Source: Panicum virgatum | Lineage: Eukaryota; Streptophyta; Magnoliopsida; Poales; Poaceae | Length of the DNA stretch: 64,000 bases | NCBI RefSeq assembly: GCF_016808335.1 | Contig: NC_053148.1 | Span: 50,360,930-50,424,929 of the forward strand | Direction: 5' to 3' | Notes under the pieces: generated by a model | The model's database searches: none | Told to the model about the DNA's origin: nothing | What the model saw: only the letters and a program-made list of their open reading frames with translations | Part shown: in pieces, positions 54,802 to 64,000 of the stretch | Layout: each line of letters opens with the position of its first letter | Position numbering within the stretch: position 1 is the first letter of the stretch | Made by a program: the position numbers and the translations under genes

Positions 54802-55211
54802 TGCGTTACCGCCAAGCCTGCTCAGGGATACCCTTAGCAGTAGGGTTTGTAGGTAGGGATCGACGGTTCTGGAACTCGATGGTGCAAGGAACACAAAGAT
54901 TTAGACAGGTTCGGGCCGCGAGTTGCATAATACCCTGCGTTCTGTGTGGTGGTTTGTATTGCCTTAGGTGTAGATATGTTTCGAGGGGGTCCCTGCCCGC
55001 CCTTATATATCCGGCGGGACAGGGTTACATGGAAAGTCCTAGCTGAGTACAGTTGGAGTCCTTCTACAACACGATCGGATAGTTTCCTTGTACTGCAGCT
55101 AGTTCTATGCCTAATCGGGTAGTTACAAAAAAGGTAAGGTACATCCATGAGCTATCCCTTACTCTAGAACATTCTATGTCTGTAAGCAGTCCCGCTGCCC
55201 CGGGTCTGACA
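54802..55211 (-). mobile_element. Element C 3' LTR
   Basis: About 410 bp, starting TGTCAGACCC on the minus strand, similar to the LTR of B throughout. Its last bases differ (GGTAACGCA in place of GTAAACACCGACA), so the outer edge is approximate. TATA-like GGATATATAAGG at about 55001-55012. Confidence 0.85.
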
Positions 55212-55223
55212 AGCCCCCGAGCT
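55212..55223 (-). other. Element C polypurine tract
   Basis: On the minus strand GAGCTCGGGGGCT abuts the LTR start TGTCAGACCC. Confidence 0.75.
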
Positions 55224-55834
55224 CTTCGTAGCCGAGTCCTGCAGGCGTCGAGTACTTGGCTGGGCGTCTTCGAGTTCTTCGAGTAGTCATAACATCCTTC
55301 TGGTTGCTTCTGACTCTTCCTTCAGATACGTTGAGTAGTGCTTCAAGTACTTCCATTTGCTTCGAGGCTATGAGGTGCTCAAGCCCCGAAATCTTGATCA
55401 TATATGGTGCGCGAAGTACTCGCGCTCCATATGGAGTAGTCCCCGAGCCTTAGGTTGAATCGTAGAATCAGGCTGATGATCACTTCAGTCTTTTTCTTCT
55501 TCTTTATTTTTCATAAAATTTGAAAAATAAATCTCTGATACATATATTCCGCAGCCCCCCGAGTCTTGAATTTAAATCCCTCCATTTAGATTTAAGAATC
55601 AATGTAAACTCGTGACAAAAACTGAAAACTTCCCTGAGAAGGAAAGAATCCATTGGCATCCCAAATATTCACAAAATTGCCCTTGAAGACCGTATAAAGC
55701 TGGTTGAAAACTTCTAAGGGTTTTACCCCTTGAACTCCTAGACGCTGTCAAACTCAGATTTCACATTTGCCTCTTCTCAGTCAAAATCCAAAAGCCCCTC
55801 TCGTAGCCCCCGAGCCAAAACTCGTGACTTTGAG

Positions 55835-58157
55835 ATGGCTTTCAAGAAGAACAAATCCAAAGTTGAGGAGGGAACTGTCGCCAATATGTCCATAGGTTGG
55901 CGTAAAAGCAAGATGACTGAATCACTGATCCGGGAGTTGGAGAATATGGGTCTCCTCCAAGAGCAGGGCGTGAGTCAATGGTGCACTGGTGAAGAAGAAG
56001 ATTACCCTATGGAAGGTACTCTTGAGACCGTTATGTTTCACGATTTTGTAGAACGTGGTCTCACTCTTCCTGTGTCAGAATTGTTCTATAGACTGCTTCA
56101 GTTCTGGGGAATTCAATTACACCATCTCATTCCTCAGTCCATCTTGCATCTTTCAATTTTCACTCATTTTTGTGAGGCATTCCTTGGAATTCTCCCCCAT
56201 TTCCACCTTTTCAAACATTTCTTCTTCCTTGCTCCAATCCCTAATGCCACCAATCCCGCCATCATCGGGGGATGTGAATTTGTACTCCGCCCTGAGAATC
56301 GAGGCGAGTACTTGGCTTATGATCCGACGGGTAAAGGGGCCGAATAGAAGAAGTTCTGGTTCCATGTTGGGAACTTTGAATCCCCACTTCTAGAAAGGAC
56401 TGCTGGTGCCCCCCGAGTCCAGGAGAGCTGGTCGAGTAGAGGACCTGGTGGCAAGCAAGTTGAAGCCATTCTTCGTGCAATTGCCATTATTAAGAAAAAG
56501 GGAGTCATTGGAGATCATGTGGTCTTCTCATTTATTGGTCGCTGGACGCAGCCTCTCCAGCTGCGAAAGCATCCTGCCTTTAGATATGAAGGTACACAGG
56601 ATCCCACTAGGATGTCCTCAGAATCAATGGCTCAGTCTGAAGTAATAAAGAGATGCTGCAAAGTACTCGATAACTTCAACAAGTCTTTTACGCTTCCAAC
56701 ACTCTTCTCGGCATAAAATCCTCCCGAGAATGCCTGGGTACGTGCTTTGGATACCATGTCGAGTACTTGTAGTTAAACATTTTTGATCTTCTGACTAAGT
56801 ATTGGCGTCTTTCTGTAGAAGAATTATAAATCCTGGTATTGTATGCCTCCAACTTCTGCAAATGCTGATTCTGACGACAGCAAGAAATGGAAAGTGGCTC
56901 GCGGATCAATGTTGCAGAGGAAAGCTCCTCGTCTCGATGCCGGCTGGTAAGTATATAATATTTTGTTGATTGTATCCCGTTTGCCTCAGCTTTCTTATTC
57001 AGAATCTTGCTTGGCTAGGGTCCAACATCTTTCGGCGCATGAAAAAAATAAGTCCAAGACTTCCGCAACTGGGTGTCGAGTGGTTCGGAAGAAACTAGTC
57101 GATCAGCCCCCGATTCTCCTGTAATTGGGTTGATCGAGAACCCGGCTGCTAATTTCCCGAGTGCAGACACAGCTGAGAAACCAAGCGAGCCAAGCCCTGA
57201 AACATCTGATACTCCTGCGGCTGCTGAAAGAGCCTCCAAAGCTAGTGGATCTGGGAGTAGTAGAGCAGAAGGGTCAAAAGGTCCTTTCGTTCGATTGGTG
57301 CCATTCCAGTCTATGCCTCAGTCAACCCAGGAAGAGTTGGGAAAGGAACTGTTTGATGATCCGCTGTTGTCTCTAGACAACATAAAGAAACTTGTAGATT
57401 GTATGCAATGGAGCTTTAAATTTACCAAGGTGAGACTTCTACCACTATTTTTCTTCGTCGAGTAGTTGTTGATGTCTGACCAGATTTGCCTTGTATACCT
57501 CAGAATGTAGCCAATCGATCTTTCTTGAAGTCTCATGCTTTATATAAGACTATAGACAATCGGAAGATCTTAGAGGAGCAAAACGCCATGATTGCCAAAT
57601 GACTGGATGATACCCTTGCTGCTCGAAACAAACTTTATGAGGCAAGTCAACAGCATCATCTGGAGGTTTGTGACATGAAGTGCCAGATTAAGAACCTTCA
57701 AGAAGAAAGATCAAAGCTTCAAGAGGAAAATTCCAGGCTACAGAAGCAATTGCAGACTGCCCAAGCCTGTAAGTACTCGATCTTTTGTCTTGATTTTACT
57801 TTGTCATATCAATTTCTGAGATATCTTCCCATCAGGTTCTCCAGAAGACCATACTCGACTAATAGCAGCAGCTCAAGCTCTTGTGGATGTGGTTGATACT
57901 AAAGAAGAGTCATCGAGTAGCAAGTCCTTCGTGGAGCGTTTGGAAGAAGCTCCCAAATTTTTTTTGACGTTATGACAGCTACTTCCAAGAATTATCTAAC
58001 CCACATGATAGGAGTTGTCAAGTCATACTTGCATCAGTTTAATTTAGCTCCAATAGCTAAAGGAATAGCTCCCAGTTGCTCTGATGAGAAATTCTGATAG
58101 TATTGTAAGGAATCAGAAGTGATTGCGGAGGAAATTTTGAAGAACATGGCAGAGTAG
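55835..58157 (+). pseudogene. Intron-bearing antisense ORF of element C ('putative gypsy type transposon' domain)
   Basis: Opposite in strand to gag-pol. Starts MAFKKNKSKVEEG. The domain RGLTLPVSELFYRLLQFWG...LHHLIPQSILHLSIF..FCEAFLGILPHF matches the family I recall as PF04195 (Transposase_28, putative gypsy type transposon); function unknown. Likely exons: 55835-56737 (CTGG|GTACGT), about 56820-56948, about 57019-57429, and from about 57505 with a further intron near 57769-57838. The later exons encode a disordered Ser/Pro/Glu region and a coiled coil (QIKNLQEERSKLQEENSRLQ). It ends ILKNMAE with TAG 58155-58157. Stops at TAG 56345-56347, TAA 56714-56716, and TGA/TAG further on break it; a frame change is also needed near 57070. 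Confidence 0.8.
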
Positions 58158-58269
58158 ACTGCTTGTAATAACTCTTATAATCTTCAGTAAGCTCTTGTCG
58201 TTGTTCATGGCTTGTATCCTGTTGGTGTGTCTTCAGAAGCATAATCTGATACCGTAGGATAAGTATGAA

Positions 58270-58900
58270 CTAGTCGATCAATCGAGTAGAATACCCGCAT
58301 GGAGTAATCCTTAAAGTTAATCAGTTAGGATGAGTCCCGTCGGACTATCCAAATAGAAAAACTTGTAAAGATACCCATAAACTACTCGATCAGGCGAGTA
58401 GTGTGTCCTTACCAAGGACTGGAGTAATTCGTAAGACAAAACTGTTAGGTACGAACCCTGTCGGGTTGCCCAAGACGTAAATGTCATAGGGATATCCAAG
58501 TCTTACTCGAGCAAGGCGAGTAAGGTGTCCTTTAACTAAGGACTGGAGTAATCTTTAAGGCAAAACTGTTAGTTACGAACCCCGTCGGGTTGTCCAAGAC
58601 GTAAATGCTAGAAAGATATCCAAAACTTACTCGAGCGAGGCGAGTAAGGTGTCTAACTTGTAGACTGGAGTAACTACTAAGATTGACATGTTAGGACGAA
58701 CCCTGTCGGGTTGCCCAAGATGGACAAAATGTAGTAGTATCCATAATGTACTCGAGCGAGCGAGTAGTTTTGCATTGACAGCAATGCTGGAGTTCCTCAT
58801 AGTTGACCTGTTAGGATGAACTCCGTCGGGTTATCCAAGATGGACAACCAGTGAAGGTATCCATTCACCTTCTCGAGCTAGGCGAGTAGGTTGTGCCCTT
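58270..58900. repeat. Tandem array of about 120-bp units, about 5 copies (element C)
   Basis: Same unit as in element B (GGACTGGAGTAA, CTGTTAGGTACGAACCC, GTCGGGTTGCCCAAGA, ACTCGAGC..GGCGAGTA), but fewer and more diverged copies. Lies between the end of the antisense ORF and the end of pol. Confidence 0.9.
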
Positions 58901-59257
58901 TAAGGGAAAGGATGCAGCTTGTGTAGTTGTTCTGATGAAAAACTGTGTAAACTTATCCCGGACTGGTGATGCTGTCAGATTGCCTTTAATGTAGTCGATA
59001 TGTCAATAATGATCCTCACTTTATTAAAGAAATCAACTGACATCACTAGTCTGCTTGGATCAAGGATAAAACTTGCGCAAGTGCTCAATGTTCCAGGAAT
59101 TCGGTACCTCATTACGATCTGCTTCAGTGATTCTGTATAAACCTGGTCTTGTAACCTTAGTTACGATGAAGGGACCTTTCCATCTGGAATTTAACTTGTG
59201 CAGTCCTGTCTCATCCTGAATCCGATGAAGTACTAGATCTCCAATGTTGAAGGATCT

Positions 59258-62200
59258 TTACTGAACGTCGCGGTCATGATAGCGTCTGACTCCTTGAAGA
59301 TATCTAGCTGATTGAGTTAAGGCGTTGACTTTGGCCTCTTCGACTGAATCTAACTCCAGTTGTCGAGCTTCATCTGCTTCTCCTTCTTGATAGGCTTCTA
59401 CTCTTGGGGATCTCCACATGATATCAGTGGGTAGTATAGCCTCTGACCCATAAGTAAGGAAGAAAGGAGATTGTCCAGTTTCTTTGCTAGGCTGGGTTCG
59501 CAGCCCCCAGACTACATGAGGTAGTTCTTGAATCCACTTGCCGCCTTTCTTGGTGTTGGCGTCGTAGAGTCTTTTCTTCAAGCCGTCGAGTACTAAACCA
59601 TTGATGCGCTCAACTTGACCGTTTGCCCGAGGATGAGACACGGAAGCATATTTGACCTCGATGCAGGAGTTGTCGCAGGAATCCCAAAAAGATTGTGACG
59701 TGAAGTTGGAGCCAAGATCTGTAATAATGGTGTGAGAAAAACCAAACCGATGGATAATGTCGGAGATGAAGTCCACTGCTCTATCTGATGAGATCTTGAC
59801 AATGGGCTTGTACTCGATCCACTTGGTGAACTTGTCGACTGCTACCAGCACATGATTGAATCCTCCTGGAGCGATGGTTAATGGTCCGATCATGTCCAAA
59901 CTCCAACAAGCGAACGACCATGATGGAGGGATTGTTATCAAGTTGTGTGCTGGGACGCGAGTCTTCTTGCCAAAGAATTGGCAGCCAGGGCACCGTCTGA
60001 CGAAGTCTTCTGCGTCCGAAGTAGCTGTTGGCCAGAAGAATCCAGATCTATACACCTTGCCGACTAGTGTCCTTGATGCAGTGTGATTGCCGCAAACTCC
60101 TTCGTGTATTTCTCGGAGGATGTCTTTGCCTTCTTCAAAGGTAACACACTTCATGAGGATGCTTGAAGCAGAGCACTTGTATAGGTTGTCGCCAACGAGG
60201 ACGAAACCCTTGCTGCGCCTGGTGATGCGGGCAGCTTCAGCGCTTTTAGGATCAACATGTGGTGGAAGCTTGAATTCCTTGATGAAATCAATAAACTGAG
60301 TTCGCCAATCTTCATCAATCATCAGCACTTCTCTGACTGTGGCCGGGGCCTCCGTGTCAGTGGCTTGTTGCCTTTGTTCCTTGACTAATGGGTGGTGAAG
60401 TTCATGGACAAAAACTCCTTGTGGAACAGCTGCTCGAGTGGACCCAAGTTTGGAGAGGACATTAGCTCCCACATTGTTGTTGCGATCGATGTGGTGGATT
60501 TCCAATCCTGAGAACTTGTTTTCGAGCTTTCTGATTTCTGCAACGTATGCATCCATTGTATCCTTGTTGACGTCCCATTCTTTATTGACTTGTTGAACGA
60601 CGAGTAGAGAATCGCCGTAGACAAGTAGTCGCTTGATGCCGAGAGATACTTCTAGTCGGAGGCCGTGTAGCAATGCCTCATATTCAGCTTCATTGTTGGA
60701 GACCTTGAACAAGATTTGGAACACATACTTCAATTGTTCTCCCTTGGGGGAGATGAACAAAACTCCTGCACCGCCTCCATCGATCTTGAGTGAACCATCG
60801 AAGTACATCACCCAATGCTCTGGAATGTTCTGGGGTGCTGGAATTTGGTTTTCCTGCCATTCAGCCAAGAGGTCGACTAGTGCCTGTGACTTGATTGTTG
60901 TTCTTGGCTTGAAGTTGATTTCCAAAGCTCCCAGTTCAACTGCCCACTTTGAGATTCGTCCAGTGGCATCCCGATTGTGGAGTATATCCCCCAATGGGAA
61001 GTCAGTTATGACTGAGATCTTGTATTCGTCGAAGTAATGCCGGAGCTTCCTGGAGGTGATTAGAATTCCATACAAAAGTTTCTGAATTGATGGATATCTA
61101 ACCTTTGATTTAGAGAGTACTTCGCTGATGAAGTAGACTGGTCTCTGAACACCGTAAGCGTGGTCTTCCTCCGGGCGTTCGACTATTATCATCGTACTGA
61201 CTACATGCGTAGTCGCAGTGATGTAGAGGAGTAATTCCTCACCGGGTAGTGGGGCTGTTAGAATCGGCGGTGGCTGGAGATGATGCTTGAGATTCTCGAG
61301 TGCTTCCGTGGCTTCTGTAGTCCACTCGAATTTATCTTGTCGCTTTAGGATTTTGAAGAAGGGTAATCCCCGTTCGCCAAGCCTGGACAAGAATCGATTT
61401 AAGGCTGCCATGCAGCCTGTAAGCTTCTGGACGTCCTTGATGGCAGCTGAGGCGTCCATGGCCATGATGGCATTGATCTTCTCTGCGTTAGCTTCAATTC
61501 CTCGGTTGCTGACGATGAATCCGAGTAGTTTTCCAGAGGGTACTCCAAAGACGCACTTGGTTGGGTTGAGCTTCCAGCGGAATTTTCGGAGGCTGTTGAA
61601 GGTCTCTTCTAGGTTAGTGATGAATTGATCCTGGGTCTTCGTTTTGACAACGACGTCGTCAACATAGGCTTCAACATTGCGATGTAGCTGGTCGAAGAAG
61701 CACAGTTATATCGCACGCTAGTAAGTAGCGCCAGCGTTCTTCAACCCGAAGGACATGGTCTTGTTGGCGTATGCCCCGTGAGGGGTGATGAAGGCCGTCT
61801 TGATTTGGTCTTCTTCTTTTAGGGCAATCTGATGATACCCTGAGTAGCAGTCGAGGAAGGATAACAGGACACATCCTGCTGTCGAGTCGATTACTTGATC
61901 AATACTTGGTAGCCCGAAAGGATCCTTCGGGCAATGCTTGTTTAGATCAGTGTAGTCGACGCACATCCTCCACTCGTTGTTGTTCTTCTTCTGGACGAGC
62001 ACAGGGTTGGCCAACTAATCAGGGTGGTAGACTTCCTTGATGAACCCAGCTGCGAGTAGTTTTGCCAGCTCATTCTTGATGGCTTCTCGCTTGTCCGGTG
62101 AGAACCGCCGTAACCGTTGCTTTTTTGCTGTTGCTTTAGGGTCGACCTTCAAGGCATGCTCGATCAACTCCTTGGGCACCCTTGGCATATCCGCTGGTTT

Positions 62201-62860
62201 CCATGCGCATATGTCTCGGATGGCCCTAAGGAAGTTGATGAGCTCGAGTTCCTATTTGTCACCCAGTCCTGCTCCTATGATGGATGTTTTGGAGTCGTCT
62301 CCCTTTTGTAGCTGGATAGTCTTAGTGCCCACACCATTGGTTGGTTTCACCAATGATTGGCTTGGCTTCTTGGAAGGGGTTGACTCCTTGAGTGAGAGTT
62401 CTTTAGAAGCGGCAAGTATTTCGCTGATAGGGCTAGGAACCCAGATAGTAGAAGCATGATCTATTGCTTCCTTGTCGTACTCGAAGGACTTGAGGAGGTC
62501 ACCCCATAGTGAAAGGACTCCTGTGTTGCCTGGCATCTTGAGGAGCAGGTAGACATAGTGCGGCACTGCCATGAACTTGGCTACTGAAGGTCTTCCCAAG
62601 ATAGCATGATAAGAGGACTCGAAGCCGGCTACTTCGAATTTGATGTACTCTGTCCGAAAGTTGTGACTGGGAGGTTAACCGAGCCAATTGGTGTAGAGGA
62701 ATTTCCAGGGACGATGCCGTAGAACGGAGCCTTGATTGGAGTAAGCGGACTCATATAGTTGAGGCCCATCTTTACCAGTGTGCTTGCAAAGATCAGGTTG
62801 AGCCCACTTCCGTTGTCGATGAGTACTTGAGTAAGTTTGGAGCCCTGAACGACTGGATCG
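59258..62860 (-). pseudogene. Element C pol: protease, RT, two RNases H, integrase
   Basis: From the right: protease active-site box LIDNGSGLNLIF (near 62805-62840) and ILGRPSVAKFM; RT with WRMCVDYTDLNKHCPKDPF and AYVDDVVVK (near 61655-61680); Ty3-type RNase H; a second, archaeal-type RNase H (VMYFDGSLKIDGGGAG...NNEAEYEALLHGL near 60640-60800); integrase HHCC finger (HEGVCGNH...CPGCQFF) and DDE core (SLDMIGP, ITDLGSNF, NGQVERIN). The last 735 codons (61465-59258) are open. In-frame stops upstream: TAG 61718-61720, TAA shortly after it, TAG 62017-62019 and TAG 62252-62254; a short frame change may lie near 62670. Most stops fit C-to-T changes of Gln or Trp codons. Confidence 0.92.
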
Positions 62861-63060
62861 AGTACTAGCAGGAACTTTCTAGGTTCAGAGAAGCTGGTCC
62901 ACTGATCCTCCCTGGAGAAGGTAATGGGGACCTCGCTATATTTGAGTGGCCTCTGAATTGCTGGTTCGACTGAGAGGATCTCTCTGAGTAGGAGCTTCTG
63001 AGTTCGCTTGGAGAAGCTAGAATCTCCTCCAAATATGATGTTGACGGCGTTTTGCTGCTG

Positions 63061-63996
63061 TTAGAAACCATCACGGTCTTTCTTGTCGTCTTCATCATCT
63101 TTGTCTTGTTCTTTCTTTGGAGCAGTTGCAGGTGCCGACTGGAAGGATTTACGCAGGATCGTACACTCCCACATCGAGTGGTTGCGCTTGGGGTGGATTG
63201 GACATCTTTTGTTGTGGAGTATCTTGTCAAACTGGTCCTGCGGTTTGTCGCCCTTCTTACCACGCGGTGTGTGATCCATAGTGCTGACAGTGTCGTCAGG
63301 CTTACGCTTACGCATAGGATCCCGCTGGTTGCTGGGCCCTCCACGGTCGTTGTGGCGCTTCCCGTTGTTGTCGTTGTTGCGGCGGGGAAAGCGACTGCGT
63401 TCTTGCTCCTCTTCATCTGCCCAGCGCTGCATCATGTCACGTAGATCTACCACCATTTTGGGCTGATTACGCCCAAAGTCGTGGTATAGTGACTGGACGG
63501 TGATGCCGCTCTGGAAGTAGTCGATGACGTCGTCGTCGGCAACGTTGGGGATGGTGGCTCTTGTGTCGAAGAAGCGCTTGACATAGGATCTGATCGACTC
63601 GCCTTGCTCCTGCTTGATCATGGATAGGGCGTGACGAGTAGCTACTCGATGTAGCGACCCTTGGAAGTTGTCAACGAACGCCTTCTTGAGGTCCTCCCAC
63701 GAGTGGATTGACTCGCGCGCCAAGCTTTCGAGCCATGTGAGGGGTGCGGGCTCCAGGGCCATCGGGAGGTAGAGGACCTTGGTGTTGGTGTCTCCCTCTG
63801 CAACACTAATAGCGGTCGAGTATAAATGTAACCATTGAGCAGGGTCTTGCTTACCGTCGTACTTTTGGATGTTCGTAGGCTTGAAATCCTTCGGGTACTC
63901 GATGTTGTCAAAAGCCTTGCTCAGGGCTTGGAAGCGGTCGGAGTTGTCCGCAGGTTGCGCTCTGCATCTTGCGTTGATGGTGTCCCGCGCGTCCAC
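63061..63996 (-). CDS. Element C Gag, C-terminal part
   Basis: Capsid domain of a Tat-lineage element (QWLHLYSTAISVAEGDTNTK, WEDLKKAFVDNFQGSLHR), then a basic linker and a zinc-knuckle-like CPIHPKRNHSMWEC. A 311-codon frame is open from the window edge to TAA 63061-63063; that TAA is followed by QQQNAVNIIFGG in the same frame, so it is probably a mutated Gln codon rather than the natural end. The true N-terminus lies beyond 64000. Confidence 0.88.
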   Translation of the reverse strand: MDARDTINARCRAQPADNSDRFQALSKAFDNIEYPKDFKPTNIQKYDGKQDPAQWLHLYSTAISVAEGDTNTKVLYLPMALEPAPLTWLESLARESIHSWEDLKKAFVDNFQGSLHRVATRHALSMIKQEQGESIRSYVKRFFDTRATIPNVADDDVIDYFQSGITVQSLYHDFGRNQPKMVVDLRDMMQRWADEEEQERSRFPRRNNDNNGKRHNDRGGPSNQRDPMRKRKPDDTVSTMDHTPRGKKGDKPQDQFDKILHNKRCPIHPKRNHSMWECTILRKSFQSAPATAPKKEQDKDDEDDKKDRDGF

Positions 63997-64000
63997 AATG

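Larger units (their letters stand above)
54802..64000 (-). mobile_element. Tat-lineage element C, autonomous-type, minus strand, right end outside window
   Basis: Order from the right edge: gag, protease, RT, first RNase H, second RNase H, integrase, tandem array, antisense intron-bearing ORF, polypurine tract, 3' LTR. The second RNase H and the antisense ORF between pol and the 3' LTR are known features of the Tat lineage. The 5' LTR is beyond 64000. Lesions are few. Confidence 0.92.

Noticed and set aside
1..64000. A bacterial-type operon, prophage or plasmid
   Set aside because: Spliced genes, LTR elements and MITEs throughout; no bacterial gene families seen.

Overview
This window is a piece of a nuclear plant chromosome, almost certainly from a grass (Poaceae, probably panicoid). 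The protein genes have GC-rich first exons and GT-AG introns, small grass-type inverted-repeat elements lie between them, and both ends are made of nested LTR retrotransposons of families typical of large grass genomes. The species call is inference; no marker gene fixes it.

Layout. (1) 1-18487 is the 3' part of a Ty3/gypsy chromovirus (Tekay/Del-like, plus strand): decayed RT-RNase H-integrase-chromodomain, polypurine tract and a 2.6-kb 3' LTR. A complete 13.0-kb Ty1/copia Sirevirus (3661-16697, minus strand, TSD CCAGA) is inserted inside that LTR. It carries gag, pol and an envelope-like ORF, all with lesions, between LTRs that differ at only about 11 bases. (2) 18488-43932 is a gene island: a small unidentified ORF (18857, +); RHL1, a topoisomerase VI accessory protein (20082-23891, +, 11 exons, with a hAT element in intron 9); a DUF829/TMEM53-like alpha/beta hydrolase (26559-28517, +, 4 coding exons); a small basic-tailed protein of unknown function (30043-30927, +, 4 exons); a TFIIS N-terminal-domain protein (31946-34699, -); and an oligopeptidase B-like prolyl oligopeptidase (37814-43686, -, 11 exons, with a 1.14-kb non-autonomous LTR element in intron 6). 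For the four multi-exon genes the splice sites read by eye give coding lengths divisible by three with no internal stop. (3) 43933-64000 is a mosaic of three Ty3/gypsy Tat-lineage elements. A (plus strand) has a 5' LTR, a stop-ridden gag-protease and a stranded 3' piece. B (minus strand) has a 5' LTR, a gag-like ORF, a tandem array and an antisense ORF, but no pol. C (minus strand) runs off the right edge and has a 3' LTR, an antisense intron-containing ORF of the 'putative gypsy type transposon' family, a tandem array, pol with a second RNase H, and gag.

The host genes are ordinary single-copy-type plant genes with unrelated roles and no operon-like logic. The most unusual material is in the transposons: an intron-bearing antisense ORF in Tat elements that shares an internal tandem array between a pol-bearing and a pol-less relative; LTR palindrome arrays in two unrelated retroelements; a young Sirevirus copy that looks coding-dead; and a small LTR element in a gene intron whose promoter segment is duplicated in one LTR.
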